5,990 bases of DNA, taken from Anaerolineae bacterium. Lineage in GTDB: Bacteria > Chloroflexota > Anaerolineae > Aggregatilineales > Phototrophicaceae. Within the stretch, counting starts at the first letter, position 1; each line of letters opens with the position of its first letter. The position numbers were made by a program, and so were the translations under genes. A model generated the notes under the pieces. That model was not told the DNA's origin, ran no database searches, and worked only from the letters and a program-made list of their open reading frames with translations. Location of the stretch: positions 1-5,990 of the forward strand of contig JALONY010000114.1 of the NCBI GenBank assembly GCA_025454715.1, read 5' to 3'. Below, piece by piece: positions 1 to 5,990 of the stretch.

Positions 1-1122
1 GGCCTCGAGCCGCAAGGCGAGGTCATCCGTGGCTTCCCGACCCGTGAGCAAGTCGCCGAGTTCGTCAGCAAGCAGTTCGAGGACGCGGCGGTACTCCAGT
101 CGATCGAGATGTCCGAGACCATCTACAAGGCGTTCGGCCTATTGGAGCCCGATGTAGACCTGATGGCGGTTTATGAGGCGCTGTTGGCCTCGCAGGTCGG
201 CGGCTACTATGACCCCGCCACCAAAGAGATGAACACCCTATTGCTGACCAGCGAGACGCTGGGCGATACCTTGCCGTTGCTGGAGCGCATCGTGTACGTC
301 CACGAGTTCACCCACGCGCTGCAAGACCAAAACTTCGGCCTCGATGTTATCTTGCCAGATGAATTGTCGTTGACCGAGCCCGACCGCGCCTTGGCGGTCT
401 TGTCGCTGGTCGAGGGTGACGCCACCCAAGTCATGACCGATTACCTGACGGCCTTGACCGAGCGCGACCCCGCCGCGGTGTTGCGCCAGATGGACGTGCT
501 CACCAGCACCGCCGCCTCGATGGAAATCCCGCCCGGCACGCCCGAAATCCTGACCGAGGAATTGCTGTTCCCCTACACGCAAGGCCAGCGTTTCGTGCAA
601 GCGTTGATTGCCGAGGGGGGCTATGCCGCCGTCGATGCAGCGTTCACCGACCTGCCGACCAGCAGTGAGCACATCATCTACCCCGAGACCTACTTGGCCG
701 GTGACGAGCCGGACGTGGTGACGGTCGAGGACTCGTCCGAGCTGTTGGGCGAGGGCTGGGCGCACCGCTACGAGTTTACCGCTGGCGCGGCCTTCATCCG
801 CAACTGGGCGCGCCCGATGTTGGGCGGCATCAACGCCAGCGTGGTCATCAGCGGGTGGGGCGGCGACCGCTACCGCTTGTACGAGAATGCCGACGGCGAG
901 GCCGCGTGGGTCTGGCGCATGACCTTCGACACCGCCGAGGACGCCGCCGAGGTGGTCGAGTTGCTGCCGACCGGCTTTGACCGCGCCTATGGTGATGCGG
1001 TCGAGGCGGGGGTGTGCTGGCAATCGGACGCCTACGGCATATGCTTCCAAGCCGAGGGCGACCTCGGGGTGCTGATTACCCGCGCCCCGTCCGCCGAGAC
1101 CGCCCGCGAGTTGTTGCGCTAA
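1..1122 (+). CDS. Putative zinc metallopeptidase-like protein, 5'-truncated by window edge
   Basis: The frame is open from base 1 to the TAA at 1120-1122, giving 373 visible residues. An ATG at 109 is internal: the codons before it read as continuous family-like protein, so the true start is left of the window. Visible residues 101-105 are HEFTH, the HExxH zinc-binding and catalytic motif, followed by ALQDQ. A conserved-looking LVEGDAT places Glu138 as a plausible third zinc ligand, 32 residues after the motif, as in gluzincins. A GGYYDP segment precedes the motif, and the C-terminal half carries GWGGDRY, typical of a group of uncharacterised Chloroflexota/Actinobacteria proteins. Cys339 and Cys348 could form a disulfide, which would fit an exported protein, but any signal peptide would lie outside the window. 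The substrate is unknown. The gene converges on the minus-strand operon with a 6-base gap. I am fairly sure of the metallopeptidase-like fold and unsure of activity. Confidence 0.8.
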   Translation, partial: GLEPQGEVIRGFPTREQVAEFVSKQFEDAAVLQSIEMSETIYKAFGLLEPDVDLMAVYEALLASQVGGYYDPATKEMNTLLLTSETLGDTLPLLERIVYVHEFTHALQDQNFGLDVILPDELSLTEPDRALAVLSLVEGDATQVMTDYLTALTERDPAAVLRQMDVLTSTAASMEIPPGTPEILTEELLFPYTQGQRFVQALIAEGGYAAVDAAFTDLPTSSEHIIYPETYLAGDEPDVVTVEDSSELLGEGWAHRYEFTAGAAFIRNWARPMLGGINASVVISGWGGDRYRLYENADGEAAWVWRMTFDTAEDAAEVVELLPTGFDRAYGDAVEAGVCWQSDAYGICFQAEGDLGVLITRAPSAETARELLR

Positions 1123-1153
1123 GGCGTTTTACTCGAACAAGCGCAACAGCTTG
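1107..1153. terminator. Candidate hairpin at convergent stop codons
   Basis: A perfect 9-base inverted repeat (1112-1120 and 1140-1148) extends to a 14-pair stem (1107-1120 with 1140-1153) if two G-U pairs are allowed in the plus-strand transcript. In the minus-strand transcript those two positions are C-A mismatches, so the core there is the 9 pairs plus flanking pairs. The loop is 19 bases and contains both stop codons. No U-tract follows on either side, so this is not a textbook intrinsic terminator. Both arms code for similar C-terminal Leu-Leu-Arg residues, so chance is possible. Confidence 0.35.
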
Positions 1154-2730
1154 AGCGCGGTTTGCAGGTTGATGCGCTGGGTCGGGTCGCCCAAATCGAC
1201 GCCGAGGTGCTCCGTGATGCGCCCCAAGCGATAATTCAGGGTCGAGCGGTGGATGTGGAGCGCCTCGGCGGTATGAATCCCGCTGCCGCCGAGGTCGAGG
1301 TAGACCTCTAGGGTGTGAAACAGGTCGGCGCCGTGCAGGTCACGTAGGGCGCGCAAGGCGTCGGCGTGGGGCGCGATGTGCAGCGCGTCGGAACCGGCGC
1401 GCCACAACGCCAGCAAATAGCCCAACATCTCGGCGCGGATGAGCCGGTCGGACGGGGCGAGGCGGGCGGCCACCGCCAGCGAGTCGCGGCATTCTTGCAC
1501 GGCGCGCAACGCCCCGCTCACCGCCCGCGCCGCGCTACTGACCGCCACGCGGGTCGGGGTCGGGTCGGACGATTGGGCGGCCACCACCGCCGCCGCGATG
1601 TCGAGGGCGTGCGGGCTGTCGGCGGTCAACAACACCAGTTGATCGTTGTGCTGGCCGGTCAGGGCGGTGTAGCCGTGGCTGGTCAGCAGGCGCTCCAGAT
1701 AAGCCACACTGCGGACGGTGGCGCGCAGGCCGTCCACGCACAAGATGCGGTAGGGGGCGCGCAGGTTGAGGCCGTAGCGGTGGGCGCGGTCAATCAGCAT
1801 GTCCTCGCGCTCGGCGGCCTTGGGCGTCAGCAAGCGCGAGAGGAACTCGGCGCGCTCCGAGGCCGCCTCACGTTGGGCTTTCTCTTGGCGCAACAACATC
1901 AGCGCGGCGATGGTCGCCCCGCTCTCGACCGCCATGCGCTCCAGCTCCGAAAACGGGTGCGCGTCGGCGATAATCCACAAATAGCCGTAAATTTCGCCGT
2001 GCACGACCACCGGCGCGAGGATGCGCTCCATCTCCAGCCCGACATCCGGCATCCGCGGCAGGGCGGTCGGGCGCAGGGTCTGGCGGATGAGCGGCAGATA
2101 GCCGCGGTCTTCGAGGGCGTGGATCAGGCGCGGGTCGGTGCGGCCTTGCTTTTGGGTATAACGGCGCGCCTCGTCCACATCGGCCACGTTTTGCGCCGCG
2201 AACGCCTCGAACCGCTCATTTTCGATGCTGACCGATTGGTTGAGCAGGCGCGCCAGCGTCACGGCGAGGTCGCGCAGGTCGCTGTCTTCCTCCATCACGA
2301 GGCGGGTGAGCGCTTGCTGGATCGAAAGCGCCTCGCGCACCTCGCGTTGGGCAAGCTGCATGTTGATGGTGCGGGCGATGTCTACGAACATCAACTGATA
2401 CGGCACGGCAATCAACGGCAAGCCGAGGGCGTCGGCGGTGGCGCACAGGTAGGGCGGCACTTCTGGGATGAAGCGCCCATACGTCAGGCCGAGGGCGGCC
2501 ACCCCCTTCTCGGCGAGGGCGCGCACATATTCCTCTTGCTCGGCCTGAGACGGGGGCAAGTTGATGTAGGTGGTCAGCACGAACTCGCCGCCGTTGAGCC
2601 AATTGGCCGCGTCGGGCACCCCGACGTTGTGCACCCACTTGACCTCGCGGCTGAGTCCGGCGTGCCCGCCCACACACCGCGCACCGGCCAAGACCTCCAA
2701 TTCGATGGCTTGCGCCACGGTCAAGTGCAT
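1129..2730 (-). CDS. PucR-family transcriptional regulator
   Basis: The protein is 533 residues and is expected to be a cytoplasmic DNA-binding regulator. Residues about 6-125 match the PucR N-terminal domain (purine catabolism regulator-like), with NGGEFVLTT near 46-54 and GLTYGRF near 81-87. Residues about 140-285 look like a GAF-type sensory region ending in a helical, Gln/Glu-rich stretch. Residues about 310-430 fit the GGDEF-like middle domain (CdaR type). Residues about 465-530 form the C-terminal helix-turn-helix, with the hallmark HRSTLNYRL at 494-502. I chose the ATG at 2730, which has GAGG 8 bases upstream and directly begins the domain (MHLTVAQAIE). A GTG at 2820 would add 30 Arg/Ala/Pro-rich residues overlapping rlmN and is unlikely. 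The start lies 14 bases after the rlmN stop, so it is probably the last gene of the operon. Relatives control purine, proline or other catabolic genes, but no such genes are visible here, so the effector and targets are unknown. Confidence 0.92.
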   Translation of the reverse strand: MHLTVAQAIELEVLAGARCVGGHAGLSREVKWVHNVGVPDAANWLNGGEFVLTTYINLPPSQAEQEEYVRALAEKGVAALGLTYGRFIPEVPPYLCATADALGLPLIAVPYQLMFVDIARTINMQLAQREVREALSIQQALTRLVMEEDSDLRDLAVTLARLLNQSVSIENERFEAFAAQNVADVDEARRYTQKQGRTDPRLIHALEDRGYLPLIRQTLRPTALPRMPDVGLEMERILAPVVVHGEIYGYLWIIADAHPFSELERMAVESGATIAALMLLRQEKAQREAASERAEFLSRLLTPKAAEREDMLIDRAHRYGLNLRAPYRILCVDGLRATVRSVAYLERLLTSHGYTALTGQHNDQLVLLTADSPHALDIAAAVVAAQSSDPTPTRVAVSSAARAVSGALRAVQECRDSLAVAARLAPSDRLIRAEMLGYLLALWRAGSDALHIAPHADALRALRDLHGADLFHTLEVYLDLGGSGIHTAEALHIHRSTLNYRLGRITEHLGVDLGDPTQRINLQTALKLLRLFE

Positions 2731-2738
2731 GGCGGTGG

Positions 2739-2742
2739 CCTC
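2739..2742 (-). promoter_or_regulatory. Ribosome binding site deciding the pucR-family gene start
   Basis: The minus strand reads GAGG with 8 bases to the ATG at 2730. It lies in the short gap after the rlmN TAA (2745-2747). This supports the ATG at 2730 over the upstream in-frame GTG at 2820. Confidence 0.65.
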
Positions 2743-2744
2743 GG

Positions 2745-3824
2745 TTAACCGATGTCGGACGGCAGGACGGTATCGGCGGCGCGCTGGCGGCGCACGACCG
2801 ACGCCTTGAGCTGCCCACACCCCGCGTCGATGTCGATGCCGCGCCGCACGCGCACCGTCGCCGACACCCCATAGCCGCCCAAAATCTCGATGAAGCGCTT
2901 GGTGGCCTCGGGGTCGGACGGGCGACCGTCATAACCGCCGGTCGGGTTGAGCGGGATGAGGTTGACGTGCGCCAACACCCCTTGCAGCAGCTCGCCGAGG
3001 GTGTGGGCTTGCTCGGCGGTGTCGTTCTTGCCCGCAATCGACGCCCACTCGAAGGTGACGCGCCGACCGGTCTTCTCGATGTAGGTGCGGCAGGCGTCCA
3101 GCAGGTCGGCCAGTGGGTAACGCTTGTTGATGGGCAGTAGGGTGGCGCGCTCGTCGTCGGTGGCGGCGTGCAAGCTGATGGCCAGCTTGACCTGCAAGCC
3201 CTCGTCGGCGAAGCGCAAGATTTGCGGCACCAGCCCGACCGTGCTGACCGTGATGTGGCGCGCCCCGATGCCGAGGTCGCTCATCAGGCGGCGGATGGCC
3301 TCGACCGAGGCGTCGTAGTTGTGGAACGGCTCGCCCATGCCCATCAGCACCACGTTCGAGAGGCGGTCGCCCTCGGCGCGCAAGATTTGGGCGAAGCGCA
3401 CCGCTTGCTCGACGATTTCGGCGGCGGACAAGTGGCGGGCGAAGCCCATTTGGCCGGTGGCGCAGAACGTGCAGCCCATCGCACAGCCCGCCTGCGTCGA
3501 GATGCAAGCCGTCCGGCGGTGGTCGTCGTAGGGCATCAAGACCGACTCGATGAGCTGACTATCGGGCAGGGCGTACAGCCGCTTGAGCGTGCCGTCCTTG
3601 CTACTGCGCTCGGCATGGGTGGTCAGGGTGCCCAGCGTGGCCTCGGCCTTCAGGCGCTCGCGCAGGTTGGTCGGCAGGTCGGTCATCTCGTCGAAGCTGC
3701 CGACCGCGTTGTCGTACAGCCACGCCCAGACTTGTTTGGCGCGGAAGCGCGGCAAATTCCACTGCGCCAGCAGTTCGGCCAGCTCGGGTTGGGTGAGGGT
3801 ATACAGGTTGATGAGTTCGGTCAT
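2745..3824 (-). CDS. rlmN: RlmN: 23S rRNA (adenine2503-C2)-methyltransferase, dual-specificity
   Basis: The protein is 359 residues, slightly shorter than the E. coli enzyme (about 384). RlmN is a radical-SAM enzyme that methylates C2 of A2503 in 23S rRNA and, in characterised members, A37 of some tRNAs. The radical-SAM cluster motif CxxxCxxC is at Cys114, Cys118 and Cys121, within QAGCAMGCTFCATGQ. Cys107 (ACISTQ) corresponds to the resolving cysteine and Cys336 (DIDAGCGQL) to the methyl-carrying cysteine, so both mechanistic cysteines are present. The SAM-binding MGMGEP, the SLHA segment and LIPLNPTGGYDGRPSD are also present. The N-terminal 90 residues are the helical RNA-binding region. The ATG at 3824 lies 13 bases after the stop of the upstream gene, with a weak GAGAG 8 bases before it. 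Nothing indicates damage. Cfr, the A2503-C8 resistance paralogue, is less likely given the overall RlmN-type sequence. Confidence 0.96.
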   Translation of the reverse strand: MTELINLYTLTQPELAELLAQWNLPRFRAKQVWAWLYDNAVGSFDEMTDLPTNLRERLKAEATLGTLTTHAERSSKDGTLKRLYALPDSQLIESVLMPYDDHRRTACISTQAGCAMGCTFCATGQMGFARHLSAAEIVEQAVRFAQILRAEGDRLSNVVLMGMGEPFHNYDASVEAIRRLMSDLGIGARHITVSTVGLVPQILRFADEGLQVKLAISLHAATDDERATLLPINKRYPLADLLDACRTYIEKTGRRVTFEWASIAGKNDTAEQAHTLGELLQGVLAHVNLIPLNPTGGYDGRPSDPEATKRFIEILGGYGVSATVRVRRGIDIDAGCGQLKASVVRRQRAADTVLPSDIG

Positions 3825-3832
3825 GAGGGGTG

Positions 3833-3837
3833 CTCTC
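3833..3837 (-). promoter_or_regulatory. Weak ribosome binding site of rlmN
   Basis: The minus strand reads GAGAG immediately after the TAA of the upstream gene, 8 bases before the rlmN ATG. It is a poor match to the consensus, so reinitiation by ribosomes finishing the upstream gene may contribute. Confidence 0.4.
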
Positions 3838-5319
3838 TTATCGGGTCGGGCGGAAGCGCCGCACCAGCAAAACCGACAACACGCCCACCAACCCTAACCC
3901 CAACACCACCAGCAGCTCCGGCGGGATGAGCGATGCCCCGCCCGCCCCGCCCGACACCCCGACCGGCGTGCCGCTGATGCGCGGCAGCAAGGTCACGGTG
4001 GGGCTGGGGCTGGGGGAGGGCGTCAGGGTCGGGCTGGGGGTGCGCGTCGGGGTGGCGGTCGCGGTCGGGGTCGGGGTCAGGCTGGGCGTCAGGGTCGGGG
4101 TCGGGGTGTGGGTCGGGCTCGGCACAGCGGTCGGGGTGCGGGTGATGGTCGGGGTGGCGGTGGCTGGGCTATATAAGGTCAGGCCATAGGCGAGTCGCCC
4201 GGCGTCGGTCATCAGCCATGCCGCCCACGCGCCGCCCAAACCGGCGAGGTCTGCGCCGCTGCGCGCCGTGTAGAGCGCCCCCAGCGCCTGACCTGCGCGC
4301 AGGTCGGCGGCCAAGCCCAGCACGCCATCGTAGCCGATTTGGTCGGCCATGTACAGCACCCACCCGACCGCTTGCGCCTCCCACAGGGCGCGTTGGTCGT
4401 CGCTGGGCGGCGCGTTCAGGTCGGGCAACAGGCTGGCGGTGCGCGCCGCGTTGAGGGCGAAATTATACTCGTTGAGCTTGGGGGTCGGGTCGAAAAAGCG
4501 CATCAGCCCGTGGCGGAACCACGCGGGCACCGCGCTGGGCAGGCTCGCCCCGACGCTACGGTCGAACAGGGCGGCGGTCAGGGCGGTCTGGGCGAGGGTG
4601 GCGCTGGCGCGCTCGACCGTTAGGACGGTGTAGCCTTGCGCGGCATACAACGCTTCTAAGCGCCCGAAGGTGCACGGCAGGCGCAGGGCGGTGCGCTCGC
4701 CCAAAAAGGCTTGGTCGAGTGGGCACGCCTCGGCCATCAGCGGGCGCGGCACCACCACGAGGGCACCGCTGGGCACCGCTTGACCGGCGACCTGCGCCAA
4801 TTGCCCCAGCAACGGGCGCAGGGTACGCTCTAGGGCGCTCGGGCGGAGGGCGTCTTGGGGCGCGGCAACCGACACGCCCAGCTCGCTGGCCGTCCCCCAT
4901 GCGGCGCGGAAGTCGGCGTAATCCACCGTCTGGGTCAGGGTGGTCGGTTGGCCGTCAACGATGAGCGCCCATGTCAGGGTGAGCGGCTCGAACAGCCGCA
5001 GGCTGGGCTGGTCGGGCGCTTGCCAGACCCATTCGACTTGGCTACGGCGCGGGCTGGCGGGGTCGGCGATGGGCTGGAGCACCAGCGTCTGCCCGACCCA
5101 ACCGGTTTGGGACAGGCTGAGGACGACCGACTCGACCTCGGCGGGCGGGGCGTCGAGCGTCAGGCGCGCCAGTGCGCCGTGCGGCATCAATAGGTCGGCC
5201 TCCAACGCCACCACGACCGGCGGTAAGGTGGGGGTGGGGGTCGGGTCTTGGGCGTGCGCGCCGGTCATCAGCGCCAGCAACACCCCCAGCAACACGCCCC
5301 AGCGCGTCAAGCGCGTCAT
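3838..5319 (-). CDS. Secreted, C-terminally anchored peptidase MA-like protein lacking zinc ligands
   Basis: The protein is 493 residues. Residues 1-23 are a signal peptide: Arg3 and Arg6, a hydrophobic core at 8-18, and an AHA site before Gln24. A short Thr-Pro stretch follows (26-31). Residues about 35-140 look like the beta-rich N-terminal region, and about 140-380 like the MA-like peptidase region, of a family common in Chloroflexota. The expected HExxH is replaced by QTALT (244-248) and the expected WLxEGLA by WFRHGLM (267-273), so catalysis is unlikely. Cys199 and Cys216 may form a disulfide. Residues 387-443 are a Thr/Pro/Ser stalk, followed by a Gly-rich segment (452-463), a membrane helix (about 468-486) and a basic RRFRPTR end. 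It is probably displayed outside the cell on the stalk. The start overlaps the upstream protease gene by 4 bases (ATGA) behind a strong ribosome binding site. The family assignment is from memory of pattern; the topology is well supported. Confidence 0.82.
   Translation of the reverse strand: MTRLTRWGVLLGVLLALMTGAHAQDPTPTPTLPPVVVALEADLLMPHGALARLTLDAPPAEVESVVLSLSQTGWVGQTLVLQPIADPASPRRSQVEWVWQAPDQPSLRLFEPLTLTWALIVDGQPTTLTQTVDYADFRAAWGTASELGVSVAAPQDALRPSALERTLRPLLGQLAQVAGQAVPSGALVVVPRPLMAEACPLDQAFLGERTALRLPCTFGRLEALYAAQGYTVLTVERASATLAQTALTAALFDRSVGASLPSAVPAWFRHGLMRFFDPTPKLNEYNFALNAARTASLLPDLNAPPSDDQRALWEAQAVGWVLYMADQIGYDGVLGLAADLRAGQALGALYTARSGADLAGLGGAWAAWLMTDAGRLAYGLTLYSPATATPTITRTPTAVPSPTHTPTPTLTPSLTPTPTATATPTRTPSPTLTPSPSPSPTVTLLPRISGTPVGVSGGAGGASLIPPELLVVLGLGLVGVLSVLLVRRFRPTR
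4000..4020 (+). other. G-quadruplex motif in the stalk region
   Basis: Four plus-strand G runs (4000-4003, 4006-4009, 4012-4016, 4018-4020) are separated by loops of 2, 2 and 1 bases, a strong G4 pattern. It lies on the template strand of the minus-strand gene. It may simply follow from encoding Thr-Pro and Ser-Pro in a high-GC genome. Confidence 0.55.
4092..4117 (+). other. G-quadruplex motif in the stalk region, second copy
   Basis: Five plus-strand G runs of 3-4 bases (4092-4094, 4097-4100, 4103-4106, 4110-4112, 4115-4117) are separated by loops of 2-3 bases. It is on the template strand of the anchored-protein gene, like the first copy. Confidence 0.55.
5230..5252 (+). other. G-quadruplex motif just after the signal-peptide codons
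   Basis: Plus-strand G runs at 5230-5234, 5236-5240, 5243-5245 and 5250-5252 have loops of 1, 2 and 4 bases. The opposite strand encodes the short Thr-Pro stretch that follows the signal peptide. This places a template-strand G4 motif about 70-90 bases into the gene. Confidence 0.5.
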
Positions 5320-5331
5320 GCGGCACCTCCC
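5316..5331 (-). promoter_or_regulatory. Ribosome binding site and ATGA start-stop overlap
   Basis: The minus strand carries GGGAGGTG (5324-5331) inside the last codons of the protease gene; its GGAGG core sits 6 bases before the ATG at 5317-5319. That ATG shares bases with the TGA at 5316-5318. The arrangement strongly suggests translational coupling and fixes the start of the anchored protein. Confidence 0.85.
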
Positions 5332-5990
5332 AGCAGGCTGAACAACACGAACGGCAGCGCGTTATAGACGAAGTGGGCGATGATGGCGGCGGTGGTGCTG
5401 GCGCGGTTGCGCAGCACGCCCAGCGCGAGGCTGACGACGAACAGGAACAGCATGATGGGCGTCAGGGTGTATTGCACGTGTAGGGCGACGAAGAACACGC
5501 TGACCGGCACCAGCCCGAACACCGGTTGCAACGCGCCGCGCATGAAGATTTCCTCGCCGACGGCGGCGCTGAAGGCGACCACCAGCGCCAGCGGCAGGCT
5601 GTCGATGACGTTGGTCAGGGCTTGGGCGGCGGTGGTTTGCGCGGCGAAGGCGTCGGGCGCGAGGGCTGCCCAGACGATTTGGAACACGATTTGGAGCACC
5701 ACCAGCCCGACGCCATAGCCGACGCCCATGCGCCAATCGTCGCGGGTGGGTGCGCGCAACCCGAGGCGGGCGAGGGTGTCGGGCAGGCCGCGCCGGATGG
5801 CGAAACCGACCCCCAAGAAGGCGGCAATCACCCACAGCACCCCGTCCAGCAGGGCGCTGTTGACCGAGATGCCGGTTTGCTCGACCGTCTCGGCCACCCC
5901 CTCGAGGCCGCCCAACGAGACGAATTGGAAGGCGGTCAGCACCAGCACGGCCAAGCACAAGATGACCGCGGTCTGGTGCACCAGCGACTC
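5316..5990 (-). CDS. CPBP-family intramembrane glutamic endopeptidase, 5' end uncertain
   Basis: At least 224 residues are visible. This is a polytopic membrane protein of the CPBP (CAAX protease and bacteriocin-processing; Abi) family, whose members cleave substrates within or near the membrane. Numbering from the GTG at 5981, the three family motifs are intact: EExxxR as Glu143, Glu144 and Arg148 ([10 protein letters not shown]), FxxxH as Phe164 and His168, and HxxxN as His203 and Asn207. Hydrophobic segments lie near 4-20, 45-62, 86-108, 128-141, 156-168, 172-188 and 197-215. The frame stays open to the window edge before the GTG (Glu-Ser-Leu), and the GTG falls directly before the first helix, so the real start may lie further right. 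The TGA overlaps the next gene's ATG by 4 bases. The substrate is unknown; the coupled exported protein is the obvious candidate by position only. Prenyl-protein (CAAX) processing is not expected in bacteria. Confidence 0.9.
   Translation of the reverse strand, partial: ESLVHQTAVILCLAVLVLTAFQFVSLGGLEGVAETVEQTGISVNSALLDGVLWVIAAFLGVGFAIRRGLPDTLARLGLRAPTRDDWRMGVGYGVGLVVLQIVFQIVWAALAPDAFAAQTTAAQALTNVIDSLPLALVVAFSAAVGEEIFMRGALQPVFGLVPVSVFFVALHVQYTLTPIMLFLFVVSLALGVLRNRASTTAAIIAHFVYNALPFVLFSLLGGAA

Larger units (their letters stand above)
3991..4161 (-). repeat. Thr-Pro/Ser-Pro low-complexity stalk repeat
   Basis: This is a degenerate tandem array of short units encoding TPT, SPT and TPS dipeptide-like repeats (residues 387-443 of the anchored protein). 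The plus strand is correspondingly rich in GTCGGG and GGGCTG units. Such stalks are common in exported Chloroflexota proteins and are prone to length change by slippage. Confidence 0.85.

Noticed and set aside
238..1050. Minus-strand open frame of about 270 codons opposite the metallopeptidase-like gene
   Set aside because: It is an antisense shadow. The plus-strand frame has the HEFTH motif and family-like composition; this one has none.
1551..1568. Further G-run cluster resembling a G-quadruplex inside the PucR-family gene
   Set aside because: The fourth run has only two Gs, so it misses the usual four-runs-of-three pattern.
1366..2748. Long plus-strand open frame of about 460 codons opposite the PucR-family gene
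   Set aside because: It is antisense to a clear PucR-family gene. Its product is a Gly/Arg/His/Gln-rich low-complexity sequence without a recognisable domain, as expected for the complementary frame of a high-GC gene.
2731..2820. N-terminal extension of the PucR-family regulator from a GTG at 2820
   Set aside because: The 30 extra residues are Arg/Ala/Pro-rich and overlap rlmN. The ATG at 2730 has a ribosome binding site and starts directly at the domain.
2216..3037. Minus-strand frame bridging the end of rlmN and the start of the regulator
   Set aside because: It is out of frame with both real genes, Arg/Ala/Pro-rich, and both genes it overlaps are well supported.
3168..3929. Plus-strand open frame of about 250 codons opposite rlmN
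   Set aside because: It mirrors a fully motif-complete rlmN, and its translation is compositionally biased with no motif of its own.
3991..4161. Short tandem repeats as a CRISPR or mobile-element end
   Set aside because: The units are short, degenerate and in frame with a Thr-Pro stalk. There are no conserved direct repeats with unique spacers and no transposase.
4165..4180. AT-rich TATATA-like stretch as a -10 element for an internal rlmN promoter
   Set aside because: No convincing -35 element lies at the right spacing, and the bases sit in the coding sequence just before the stalk. Isolated AT-rich hexamers arise by chance.

Overview
The window is GC-rich and almost entirely coding: five genes, no intergenic stretch longer than 14 bases, no RNA genes, no mobile elements and no CRISPR array. 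I infer a bacterium of the phylum Chloroflexota (Anaerolineae-like). The reasons are the high GC, a secreted protein with long Thr-Pro linkers and a divergent MA-like peptidase fold, and a metallopeptidase-like protein of a type I associate with Chloroflexota and Actinobacteria. This is recognition from memory, not a search result.

Layout. Bases 1-1122 (+) hold the 3' part of a putative zinc metallopeptidase with an intact HEFTH motif; its N-terminus lies left of the window. It converges, with a 6-base gap, on a tightly packed minus-strand cluster that reads right to left. The cluster order is a CPBP-family intramembrane glutamic protease (5316-5990, start outside or at the edge of the window), a secreted C-terminally anchored MA-like protein (3838-5319), the 23S rRNA/tRNA methyltransferase RlmN (2745-3824), and a PucR-family transcriptional regulator (1129-2730). 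The junctions are a 4-base ATGA overlap, 13 bases and 14 bases, so the four genes are very probably one operon. Its promoter lies right of the window.

How the genes may work together. RlmN is a housekeeping rRNA-modification enzyme and PucR is a regulator without visible target genes, so these two look like operon passengers. The first two genes are more suggestive. An intramembrane protease is translationally coupled to an exported protein that has lost all the zinc ligands of its peptidase fold. That protein ends in a Thr-Pro stalk, a Gly-rich segment, a membrane helix and a basic tail. This layout resembles protease/C-terminal sorting-signal pairs, but that link is a hypothesis. A hairpin spanning the two convergent stop codons at about 1107-1153 may separate the two transcription units.
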